Assembly (NCBI GenBank): GCA_002407865.1
Contig: DHPI01000011.1
Coordinates: 1 to 16,205 of the forward strand
DNA: 16,205 nt
Reading direction: 5' to 3'
Origin: Spirochaetia bacterium UBA5368
GTDB taxonomy: Bacteria; Spirochaetota; UBA4802; UBA5368
Positions 8,230 through 16,205 of the stretch are shown here, in pieces (positions within the stretch are counted from its first letter, which is position 1; each line of letters opens with the position of its first letter). Under the pieces are notes generated by a model. That model saw nothing but the letters and a program-made list of their open reading frames with translations. It was not told where the DNA came from and did no database searches. The translations under genes and the position numbers were made by a program.

Positions 8230-8807
8230 AAAAACTGCTGATTGCCATAAGTCTTGCCTTCTACGCATCGTGCGCAAGCATGGATGCGCATTTCGACGTA
8301 AATGGCGTTACGCAAAAACCCCGAAAAATACTCATAGGCCGCGTCGAAAGCAGAACTCTCAACTATAATCCTTACGCGATTATCAATTTCCGAGATTCGC
8401 TTCGTTTCGAATTCTTCAAGCGGGGATATAATTCAGAGCTTCTGCCCGCCGAACACTGGAAATCGTCCGAACCGGTTTTACGGGATGAAGCCGGTATCAA
8501 AAACAGCGACGCTCTCAATTCACAAAAAAATCGGGGATGGTACGCAGAGCCCAATTCGGAATCAATAAAGGCGTACTGCGAGAAATACGTGGTGGATGTT
8601 TTCATTTTTGGCGCCATCTCCGAATCGGAAATCGGCGATTTCGGCAGCACCAGAATCAGCACCCTTGTCGCTTTATTGCTCTACGAGAAGTCCGGCAAAA
8701 AAATCGGCGAGATCCGTTATACAACATCCGATTCAACGTCCGATGCGGCCGTCATACATGATATTTCGAAAGCCCTTGTAAGTAAAATTCATGCGGAATT
8801 CAGGTAA
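8226..8807 (+). CDS. Putative lipoprotein, possibly with a CsgG/LpoB-like fold
   Basis: 193 residues. The signal ends in Y-A-S-C with Cys16 as the likely lipidated residue. Tyr at -3 departs from the usual Leu/Val/Ile, but spirochaete lipoboxes are known to be looser. The mature part alternates strands and helices: K-I-L-I-G-R-V near 34-40, a helix with R-D-S-L-R-F-E-F-F near 56-64, then V-D-V-F-I-F-G-A-I-S near 123-132, and a strand pair ending in K-I-G-E-I-R-Y. This order recalls the nucleotide-binding-like envelope lipoproteins of the CsgG/LpoB group, but only by pattern, and I would not name the family. It begins in an ATGA overlap with the TPR gene and ends 11 bases before the TolC gene, so it belongs to the same operon. 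Confidence 0.82.
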   Translation: MKKLLIAISLAFYASCASMDAHFDVNGVTQKPRKILIGRVESRTLNYNPYAIINFRDSLRFEFFKRGYNSELLPAEHWKSSEPVLRDEAGIKNSDALNSQKNRGWYAEPNSESIKAYCEKYVVDVFIFGAISESEIGDFGSTRISTLVALLLYEKSGKKIGEIRYTTSDSTSDAAVIHDISKALVSKIHAEFR

Positions 8808-8818
8808 AAAACGTATCC

Positions 8819-10288
8819 ATGTGCGCCTTTTGCCCAATACGATTACTTTTTCGCCGCAGCATACTCGCATTATGCATTGCTCTGTATTTCGCAACTGCAC
8901 TTTGCGCGGAAAACGAACTGCTGTACCTTGACCTTGAATCCTCCCTGGGCATAGCGATCAACAATAATATTGAACTGAAAGCAATCCACGCAAGCAAACA
9001 AATTTACGACCTTACCGTTACCGAACGCCTGCGCGATTATTTTCCCACACTGGCGTTATCGTACATGAATACGCAAGAGGTCGCCATAAGAGAAACCGAC
9101 TCGCGGCGCCGGAAATTAAGCATGGAGGCCAATTTCAATGTATACGACGGCGGAAAACGAGGCCTTGCCTATGACATTTCCAAACTCAAATCAATTTTGG
9201 CAAGAAATGATTACCGCATTGCACGCAACAGGCTGATCGCCGAAACAATACAGGCATATCTCGAGCTTATCCAGCTTAAGGGCGTTATCGATATTCATAA
9301 AAAAACACTCGAGCGCGGCATGATGCAGCTTACGCTCATTAAAAAGGAACACGATCTTGGCGAGGCCACAACATTCAACGTTCTCGAAATAGAAGCCAAG
9401 GTTATGGAAATTGAACTGAACCTAAAGAAGGCAACCGACAATTTCGAAATCGCATTAAACAGGTTTAAAGTAATGCTTAAGCTTGACTGGCGACAACCGG
9501 TGGAAATTCTGGGCGACGTGAAATCAGATTTCATTCTTTTCCCGATCGACACATCCTTTACGGTAAACGATTTTGTGGCGATCGCGACAAAAAATAGAAA
9601 AGAAATCGAGAGCGGCGAAGTCGAGTTTTCCATCAACAGCAAAACATATTACATGAACAAGCTTTATTATTTCCCGCAATTTTCAGTCGGCGTAAACTAT
9701 TCTTTATCTGACACAAGCCAGGAAACAGATCGATATATGCCGCGGGAAAAAGGATGGGGGATTAATTTTCAGGCAACCACCGCCCTCTGGGGTTCTACCA
9801 CGGCAGGCAGCATGGGATACAGCGAATCCGGAAATTCGAACTCCAGAAACAGAACCGCCAACGGCACGGTCAACGTACTTGATAGCATGGACTACAAGCG
9901 CAAAATCGTGGAAAGTAAAATCCAGATGGACACCGCCAGAGATACCAGGGTTTCCAACCGGCACCAGATTGCCATTGAGGTTGTATCCTCATATATGGCG
10001 CTGGAAAACTCGTGGGACATGATCGAGATTGCACAAAAGCAGCTCGAACTTTACGACACCCAGCTTGAAATCGAGCGGCTGAAGGCAAACATGGGCGAAT
10101 CGAAACGATACGACCTGATGAAAAAAGAAATAGAACGCGGGGAAGCGGCAATCGCGTGCCTTGAGTCGCGGGTACGATATTTAACGAATGCCTCCATTCT
10201 TGAACTCGCAATGGGCGTCGACATCGGATTTCTGAAACTATCCAACTACAGGGGAACCATTCACAATGAAAATTATAGAGAAGATTAG
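8819..10288 (+). CDS. TolC-family outer-membrane efflux channel
   Basis: 489 residues. A signal peptide covers residues 1-30 (two Arg, a hydrophobic core, A-L-C-A before E-N-E). The mature chain shows the two-fold outer membrane efflux protein pattern. The first half (about 37-235) opens with L-E-S-S-L-G-I-A-I-N-N-N-I-E-L-K and has long helices around V-T-E-R-L-R-D-Y-F-P-T-L. The second half (about 255-475) repeats the scheme with Y-Y-F-P-Q-F-S-V-G-V-N-Y. Y-F-P-x-(L/F) before a strand is characteristic of the family, and the length is normal. Three copies should form the outer-membrane and periplasmic tunnel for the adaptor and pumps downstream. The ribosome site is weak (AGG fourteen bases upstream). 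The end overlaps the adaptor gene by 23 bases in another frame. Confidence 0.93.
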   Translation: MCAFCPIRLLFRRSILALCIALYFATALCAENELLYLDLESSLGIAINNNIELKAIHASKQIYDLTVTERLRDYFPTLALSYMNTQEVAIRETDSRRRKLSMEANFNVYDGGKRGLAYDISKLKSILARNDYRIARNRLIAETIQAYLELIQLKGVIDIHKKTLERGMMQLTLIKKEHDLGEATTFNVLEIEAKVMEIELNLKKATDNFEIALNRFKVMLKLDWRQPVEILGDVKSDFILFPIDTSFTVNDFVAIATKNRKEIESGEVEFSINSKTYYMNKLYYFPQFSVGVNYSLSDTSQETDRYMPREKGWGINFQATTALWGSTTAGSMGYSESGNSNSRNRTANGTVNVLDSMDYKRKIVESKIQMDTARDTRVSNRHQIAIEVVSSYMALENSWDMIEIAQKQLELYDTQLEIERLKANMGESKRYDLMKKEIERGEAAIACLESRVRYLTNASILELAMGVDIGFLKLSNYRGTIHNENYRED

Positions 10289-11696
10289 CGGTTTCACAAT
10301 CTGGAAAATTAAATTCGTAAAAATTGTGCTGATTGGCCTGCTGCTTATTATTATCGCGTCCGTCGTAACGCAATTGCCCGTTTTCAACACTGCAGGAAAA
10401 GATGACGCACATAATTTGAATCCAAAGGAGCCGGGCACCGACGACGGATCGATTGAGACCTTCACGGCCGCTTTACAGGAAGCGTCCGAAGAAATAGAGA
10501 TACTGGGTCAGATCGTATTTAAAGAAAAGATTAACATCTCCTCAAAGGTAACCGGCCGGCTCAGCAAAATTACCGTTCATGAAGGCGACAGGGTAACTGC
10601 TGGTCAGCTTATCGCAGAGGTCGAGCGATTGCCGCTTGAAATTACCCTGAGCCAGCAAAAATCCGAGTTGGAAATAGCGCAGAAGGCATTCGATCTCGCG
10701 AAGGCAAAATTCGAGAACGCCGTCAAGGGTATCGAAATAAAGCTGAAAATCATACACAAGGCCAGGGCCGAACTGAACGACAAGCTCGTTTCGTATCAGA
10801 ACATGGACCGTATCTTAAAGAATAAAACCACGCTCTACGAGGCCGGAGGTCTAAGCGAAAGCGAGCTGAAAACTTTGAAGACTCAACATACCACGGCATA
10901 CACCGCATATCAACTGGCGAAGTCCGACCTGGAAATCCAGCTCGTAGGATACCGCGATGAAGACATTAAAGCCGAAGGCATGTCTGTTCCCGCGTCGGAA
11001 AAAGAGAAAATCGAGCTCTTCAAAAAGATAAACACGAAGATCGAGCGCGCCGAGCTTGAATCGGCGCGCTCGCGCATCAGCCAGGCGGAGAACAACATCC
11101 AATCGACCGCAATAATGATTAAGGAAACATATATCCGCTCGCCTATTGTCGGCATGGTTGCCGCCAGAAGTATGGAGGCGGGTGAAATGATTAAACCTGA
11201 ATCGATTATCGCAACGCTGATCAATATCACCGAGATATATCTGTCTATGAACCTTAATGAAAGGGACATTAAAAAAGTCAAAGCCGGACAGATTGTCTCC
11301 TTTAATGTGGACGCCCTCGGCGATGAAAACTTCAGGGCAATTGTAAAGAGAATTACCCCCGTACTCGACATGAAAACGAGGACCGTCGAGATAAAAGCGG
11401 AGATGAAGAACCCCGGCTATAGGCTGCTGCCAGGGATGTTTGCGCGGGCAAAAATCACCACCGGCGGACGCGAAAAGAAGCTTCTTATTCCCGTATCGGC
11501 GCTTGCGAAAAATGAAGGGGATAACGGTGAAGTATATATCGCCAAGAAGGGGCTCATTTTTAAACAAAAAGTGAGCACGGGAAAAGAGTATAATTCATTA
11601 ATCGAAATAACAGACGGTATTCAGGAAAATGACGTCGTTATATCGAAGGGAAGAAACCTGGTATACGAAGGGATGAAGCTTCGGGCACAAAAATAA
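10266..11696 (+). CDS. RND efflux periplasmic adaptor (membrane fusion protein, HlyD/AcrA type)
   Basis: 476 residues. Residues 18-34 are one membrane segment without a lipobox, so the protein is anchored in the inner membrane by a helix rather than a lipid. Then come the first half of a lipoyl-like domain (about 85-120, with V-T-G-R-L-S and V-H-E-G-D-R-V), a long helical hairpin (about 122-285), and the second lipoyl half (T-Y-I-R-S-P-I-V-G-M-V near 288). A beta-barrel (about 320-395, ending in R-T-V-E-I-K-A-E and L-L-P-G-M-F-A) and a membrane-proximal domain to the C-terminus complete it. It should bridge the permeases to the TolC-type channel. AGGGG lies eleven bases before the ATG, inside the channel gene, so translation is likely coupled. 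Confidence 0.94.
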   Translation: MKIIEKISGFTIWKIKFVKIVLIGLLLIIIASVVTQLPVFNTAGKDDAHNLNPKEPGTDDGSIETFTAALQEASEEIEILGQIVFKEKINISSKVTGRLSKITVHEGDRVTAGQLIAEVERLPLEITLSQQKSELEIAQKAFDLAKAKFENAVKGIEIKLKIIHKARAELNDKLVSYQNMDRILKNKTTLYEAGGLSESELKTLKTQHTTAYTAYQLAKSDLEIQLVGYRDEDIKAEGMSVPASEKEKIELFKKINTKIERAELESARSRISQAENNIQSTAIMIKETYIRSPIVGMVAARSMEAGEMIKPESIIATLINITEIYLSMNLNERDIKKVKAGQIVSFNVDALGDENFRAIVKRITPVLDMKTRTVEIKAEMKNPGYRLLPGMFARAKITTGGREKKLLIPVSALAKNEGDNGEVYIAKKGLIFKQKVSTGKEYNSLIEITDGIQENDVVISKGRNLVYEGMKLRAQK

Positions 11697-11723
11697 TTTT
11701 ACATACATTGTACAGATAAAACG

Positions 11724-14700
11724 TTGATAGAGCAATTTATAAAAAGAAAAGTGACCACGTCCATTGTGTTCCTCGGGGTATGCCTTGTGGGAGTTATCTC
11801 CCTTGAAATGCTTCCGCTTCAGTTGCTGCCCGAGATTGAGTTTCCCAGACTCACGGTGGTTACACCCTACGAGAATGCCTCTCCTTCCGAGATGGAACAG
11901 CTTATAACGAAATACATCGAGGAATCGGTAAGCTCGGTAAACGGTGTGCTGTCGATATATTCAGAGTCCATCGAGGGGCTCAGCCTGGTTACCGCCCGGT
12001 TCCAGTGGGGAACAAATATGGACCTCGCCCTTATAGAAACAAAGGAGAAGGTTGACATTATAAAGGGACAGCTTCCCCAGGACACAGGAAAATCCATAGT
12101 CGTAAAGTTCGATCCCAAGGCCGACCCGGTGATGATTTATGCCATTGCGGATTCTTCCGGCGACTTTACGAGAATGCGCCAGCGCATAGAAAAGGAAATC
12201 GTGCCCTATCTCGAGCGCATTGAGGGAGTCGCTATTGTCGATGTCATCGGAGGCTATAAGCGGCAGATCAACATTAATCTTGACTCGGCAAAAATATACG
12301 CACACGGCCTTTCCATCTTCGAGATTGTACAAAACGTCGGCGCCGCCAATTACAGTTTCCCGGCCGGCTATGTCGAAAAAGCAGGAATGGAATACCTTAT
12401 CCGTACCGTCGGCGAATTTACAAATGCCGGCGAAATCACCAGCGTCGTGGTGGGAAGAAACGACCGGGGAGTGCCGATATATCTTAAAGACATCGGCGAG
12501 ACCGTCGACGGTTTCAAGGATAGAAAATGCGTCATCCGCCTCAACGGCAGAGAATCCATTGGCATTTTGCTTCAGAAAGAGCCGGGAAAAAACACCATAG
12601 AGGTATGTAAAAATATTGAGGAGAAACTTGAATCACTGCAAAGAAAATATAAAAGCGAGTTTTCTATAAAAAAAATTTATGACCAGTCAGAATTCATAAC
12701 AAGCGCGATCGATAACGTCTTCAACGCGGCAATCATGGGAGGGATAATCGCCATCTTCGTCCTTTATTTCTTTCTCAAGAATCTGGCTTTCCCGCTAATT
12801 ATCGCCACCTCAATACCAATCTCCATCCTCGGCACGTTCGGTCTCATGTATTTCAAGGGAATGTCAATCAACACAATGTCTCTCGGCGGACTCGCGCTCG
12901 GCGTCGGCGTTATGGTAGACGCGGGCACGGTGGTGCTCGAATCCATTTCCACCAAACTAAAAACGAAGAAAAAAAATCAAAGCGCAATTCCGCTGGTGCT
13001 TGAAGGAACACGAGATGTACTTGTGCCCGTTACCGCGTCAACGCTTACCACTGTTATTGTGTTCATCCCCCTTGTGTTCGTTTCAGGACTCTCCGGCGCG
13101 GTCTTTGGTGAACTTGCTCTGACGGTTTCTTTTTCTCTTGTGTGCGCCCTTATTTGTTCGTTTTTCCTCACCCCGATGCTCGCAACCATCCGGCTTCCTT
13201 TTCCGCCCGCCGCGAAAAACATCAGGGCATTGAAACCGTTGTCAGCAATACAGGCGCGGATTTTTTCGTTCTCCGATTCATTCATGGCACATTCTATCGG
13301 CATCTATACCACAGTCATCGACTACTCGTTGCATAACAAAAAGCGCATCATCACTCTTGGCGTTGCAAGCTTCGTACTTGGCACCGTCCTTTTTCTGTTC
13401 ATCGATACCGAGCTCATGCCGCGCGTCGATCCGGGCGAATTTACAATGGATATCGAGCTCCCCAAAGGCGCCCCGATTGAGGAAACTTCCGCGCTCAGCA
13501 GCCGCATCGGGTATTACTTGCTTAAAAAACCATACGTGCGCGACGTATACGAAAAAATAGGCTCCGATCCGGAGGACAATATTGCTGAAAAATCATCAGG
13601 GCGCGGTTCGAATAATATCCTCATTCATGTATTTCTGAAGGAGAACCGGCGCATACGCATCACTGAAATTGTCGAATCGCTGCAAAAGGAAATCAGGGTC
13701 GACGAATCGGTAAAAATAGATTATCACATAAAAGAGAACGTCATCGAATCCCTGTTCAGCCAGACCGCAAAACCCCTCACCGTGGAAATCTATGGAAGAG
13801 AGAAAGACGAACTGGTCAGGCTGGGCGAACAACTAAAAACAGCGCTGTCAAATATCAAGGGCGTAGTGAACGTTGCCTCTGTCCTCGACAGCGGCCATCC
13901 CGAGCTCAGGGTGAATATAGACCGTGAAATCATGTCGTCGCTGGACGTCGATATTTCATCCATCGCATCGACTCTGCGATCGGCCGTTCATGGAGAGGTC
14001 GCCACAAAATTCAGGGAAAAGGACGACGAGATAGATGTCCGCGTGCGTCTGAAAGAAAATGACCGCTCGGAAAGGGATTCGCTTTACAAAATACTGGTCA
14101 AAACCGGCACGCAGGCGAATGTCCCGTTGAGTAAATTTGCTGAAATTAAGGAAGGATTCAGCCCCGGGAAGATCGTCAGAAGCGAACAGAGCCGCGTCAA
14201 TATTATTACCGCCGACATTGAGGGAAACAAAGAAATTGTTTTTGCAAAGGTAGAGAAAACCTTGTCACAGATGAAATTTGGCGAGGGATACGAGGCAAAA
14301 ATCGTTGGCGAGAAGGATGAAATAAAAAACTCATTTCTTGAGATGCGCTTCGTACTCATACTCGCCGTTGTGCTGGTGTACATGGTGCTTGCGGCGCAGT
14401 TTCAGTCATTCATAAATCCGCTCATCCTCATGCTGAGCATCCCCGTCACAATACTTGGCGTATCGGCATCGCTTCTTGTAACCGGCGCAACGCTCAACAT
14501 TAACTCGGGCATCGGCATCGTCATGCTTGTCGGCAACGTGGTCAACAACGCCATCATTCTCTTCGACTTCATCGACAGGGAGGTGAAAAGCGGGAAAGGC
14601 CTTGATGTGTCCATTATCGACGCGGGGAAAAAACGCCTTGCGCCCATTCTGAATACAACCCTTACTACTATCCTTGCGCTCATCCCAATGGCCCTCGGCA

Positions 14701-14831
14701 TGGGAGAAGGCTCGGAGATTCAGCAGCCCATGGCAATCGCCGTCATCGGCGGCCTCACTATTTCAACTTTTTTAACAATGGTGTTCGTGCCAACCGTGTA
14801 CGCCATGGTCAACGGGGAAAAGAAGCGATGA
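11724..14831 (+). CDS. RND efflux permease 1 (AcrB/MdtB-like), TTG start
   Basis: 1035 residues, the normal length for this family. The start must be TTG at 11724: the upstream in-frame sequence reaches the previous gene's TAA with no other usable start, and the first residues (I-E-Q-F-I-K-R-K-V-T-T-S) match the usual opening of RND pumps. No clear ribosome site is visible. TM1 is near 12-32, porter loop 1 about 40-330, TM2-6 from about 335, TM7 near 538, porter loop 2 about 560-865, TM8-12 from about 870. In TM4 the motif is V-D399-A-G-T-V-V-L-E-S: one of the two Asp of AcrB is kept and the second is Ala. In TM10 the AcrB Lys-Asn position reads N941-N942 within V-V-N-N-A-I. It should export substrates by proton exchange. 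It overlaps permease 2 by ATGA. Confidence 0.95.
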   Translation: MIEQFIKRKVTTSIVFLGVCLVGVISLEMLPLQLLPEIEFPRLTVVTPYENASPSEMEQLITKYIEESVSSVNGVLSIYSESIEGLSLVTARFQWGTNMDLALIETKEKVDIIKGQLPQDTGKSIVVKFDPKADPVMIYAIADSSGDFTRMRQRIEKEIVPYLERIEGVAIVDVIGGYKRQININLDSAKIYAHGLSIFEIVQNVGAANYSFPAGYVEKAGMEYLIRTVGEFTNAGEITSVVVGRNDRGVPIYLKDIGETVDGFKDRKCVIRLNGRESIGILLQKEPGKNTIEVCKNIEEKLESLQRKYKSEFSIKKIYDQSEFITSAIDNVFNAAIMGGIIAIFVLYFFLKNLAFPLIIATSIPISILGTFGLMYFKGMSINTMSLGGLALGVGVMVDAGTVVLESISTKLKTKKKNQSAIPLVLEGTRDVLVPVTASTLTTVIVFIPLVFVSGLSGAVFGELALTVSFSLVCALICSFFLTPMLATIRLPFPPAAKNIRALKPLSAIQARIFSFSDSFMAHSIGIYTTVIDYSLHNKKRIITLGVASFVLGTVLFLFIDTELMPRVDPGEFTMDIELPKGAPIEETSALSSRIGYYLLKKPYVRDVYEKIGSDPEDNIAEKSSGRGSNNILIHVFLKENRRIRITEIVESLQKEIRVDESVKIDYHIKENVIESLFSQTAKPLTVEIYGREKDELVRLGEQLKTALSNIKGVVNVASVLDSGHPELRVNIDREIMSSLDVDISSIASTLRSAVHGEVATKFREKDDEIDVRVRLKENDRSERDSLYKILVKTGTQANVPLSKFAEIKEGFSPGKIVRSEQSRVNIITADIEGNKEIVFAKVEKTLSQMKFGEGYEAKIVGEKDEIKNSFLEMRFVLILAVVLVYMVLAAQFQSFINPLILMLSIPVTILGVSASLLVTGATLNINSGIGIVMLVGNVVNNAIILFDFIDREVKSGKGLDVSIIDAGKKRLAPILNTTLTTILALIPMALGMGEGSEIQQPMAIAVIGGLTISTFLTMVFVPTVYAMVNGEKKR

Positions 14832-16205
14832 GTTATTTCATTGAAAACAGGATCAGCGCCTATATGCTTTTTCTGGGCCTGGCCATATTCGGCCTCATCA
14901 GCTTCACAAAGCTGCCGGTAACGCTGCTCCCGCAAACATCATATCCCGGGATCTCCATTTTCATCGAATACCCCGGCACCTCCCCCGAAAAGATCGAAAC
15001 GGTAATTACTAAGCCTGTCGAGAAAATCATAAAAACCGTTCAGGGGATAGAAAAAATAGATTCGATTTCCGAAGAAGGCAAATCGCGTATCAACATAAAT
15101 TTCCAGCTTGATACTAATGTAAAGATCGCCGCACTACAGGTTCGCGAAAAAATCTCCCTTATCAGGGATTCCTTCCCACGGGAGGTGCAAGAACCGGTAG
15201 TGCTGCGATACGATCCGTCAGACAAACCCGTAATCATCGCCACCATCGAAAAAAAGGGAACCCCCCTCACAGAGCTGCGCGATATGGTCGAACGTTCGTT
15301 AAAACCCAGGCTCCAGAGAATCGATGGCGTCTCCGAGATTAACATTGTAGGCGGCCTTCAACGGGAAATCCATATAGATATCGACCGCGCCAGGTTTGAG
15401 GCTCGCTCCCTCTCTTTCAACGACATCTTCTCTGTTATACAGAACGGCAATGTATCGCTGCCCGCCGGCCTTCTCCACAGCGGCCACAGGGAATACAGCG
15501 TGTATATCTCCTCCAGATATAAAAACATCCCGGAAATAGCCGATACCGCAATATTGATGGCTTCCCGCGGATCGCTGGTAAAAATATACGATTTCGCCGA
15601 CGTTTCCTCCGCCTTCAGGGAAAAGGAAAATATTGCCAGGCTCGACGGCAAGGAACGTATTACCGTGTACATTCATAAAGCGGGCGACGCCAATACGCTT
15701 AGCGTGTGCACTCGCGCAGTGAAATTGCTCGAACAATCGGATGAGTGTAAGGTAAAAATCATCTATAATCAGGGAAAATACGTCAGCTCGGCCGTGCACA
15801 ACGTATACTCGTCATGTATATGGGGCGCTTGTATCGTCATTCTGGTACTGTATATATTTATACGAAAACCAGACACGGTTCTGGTCATCGGGCTCTCGAT
15901 CCCACTTTCCATCATTATCGTTTTCGCGTTCATGTATTTCCTTCACGCAGATATAAACATAATGAGCCTCAGCGGCCTGGCCCTCGGCGCCGGCATGATA
16001 GTCGATAACGGCATTGTGATTGCGTCATCCGTGTACAGCGGCCCTGTTATAAACAAAGAAACAATCGCGTCAAGGGTGTCATTTGTTAAAAACGCGATCA
16101 TCGCATCAACCTGCGCCACCATCGGGGCATTTCTGCCCATCGTTTTCGGCGATACGGCAACACGGAAGATGTGCCAGGGCCTCGCAATTACAATTTCGGC
16201 GGCCC
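14828..16205 (+). CDS. RND efflux permease 2 (partial, N-terminal half)
   Basis: The ATG at 14828 overlaps the stop of permease 1 by four bases; 459 codons are present and the gene leaves the window at the right edge. TM1 lies at about 10-30, followed by the porter loop with L-L-P-Q-T-S-Y-P-G-I and Y-P-G-T-S-P-E. TM2-TM4 come after about residue 325, with the TM4 motif I-V-D393-N-G-I-V-I-A-S-S. The usual E-N after V-V-(L/V) is replaced by A-S-S, and the loop to TM5 (Y-S-G-P-V-I-N-K-E-T) is shorter than in typical members. TM5 keeps T-I-G-A-F-L-P-I-V-F. It is clearly different from permease 1, so the pair probably forms a mixed trimer as in MdtBC, an inference from gene order. Substrate cannot be told from sequence. 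Confidence 0.93.
   Translation, partial: MSYFIENRISAYMLFLGLAIFGLISFTKLPVTLLPQTSYPGISIFIEYPGTSPEKIETVITKPVEKIIKTVQGIEKIDSISEEGKSRININFQLDTNVKIAALQVREKISLIRDSFPREVQEPVVLRYDPSDKPVIIATIEKKGTPLTELRDMVERSLKPRLQRIDGVSEINIVGGLQREIHIDIDRARFEARSLSFNDIFSVIQNGNVSLPAGLLHSGHREYSVYISSRYKNIPEIADTAILMASRGSLVKIYDFADVSSAFREKENIARLDGKERITVYIHKAGDANTLSVCTRAVKLLEQSDECKVKIIYNQGKYVSSAVHNVYSSCIWGACIVILVLYIFIRKPDTVLVIGLSIPLSIIIVFAFMYFLHADINIMSLSGLALGAGMIVDNGIVIASSVYSGPVINKETIASRVSFVKNAIIASTCATIGAFLPIVFGDTATRKMCQGLAITISAA

Noticed and set aside
10851..11567. Minus-strand open frame of 238 codons
   Set aside because: Antisense to the adaptor gene, whose domain order is complete and clear.

Overview
The window comes from a diderm (Gram-negative type) bacterium. 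Protein style suggests a spirochaete, possibly near Leptospira: two consecutive small lipoproteins with short spirochaete-like signal peptides, and one extremely long, Trp/Tyr-rich, coiled-coil secreted protein. The taxonomic call is inference; there is no rRNA or other marker here. Genes fill nearly all of the window except one AT-rich spacer of about 500 bp.

Left arm (1-7104, minus strand): two genes read right to left. A small exported protein (7104-6331) overlaps, through an ATGA stop/start, a giant gene starting at 6334. That gene stays open for 2111 codons and runs off the left edge. I translated the whole frame. It has a signal peptide, an N-terminal region built from Trp-x14-Trp modules in nearly exact helical register, and long coiled-coil stretches. 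No enzymatic domain was recognised, and the C-terminus is outside the window.

Centre (7105-7605): an AT-rich divergent promoter region. The two outward-facing promoter candidates share the same -35 (TTGACA, followed by TA) and the same -10 (TACTAT). An 18-bp-period direct repeat of TTGTTCACAT lies between them.

Right arm (7606-16205, plus strand): a tight six-gene operon for a tripartite RND efflux system. The order is TPR lipoprotein, second lipoprotein, TolC-family outer-membrane channel, membrane-anchored periplasmic adaptor, RND permease 1, RND permease 2 (cut by the window edge). Several junctions are 4-bp ATGA overlaps or longer overlaps, implying coupled translation. The two different permeases side by side suggest a heteromeric inner-membrane pump as in MdtB/MdtC. 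The lipoproteins are unusual lead genes and may be accessory envelope factors.

The most unusual element is the giant protein and its coupled small partner. The efflux operon is of recognisable type.
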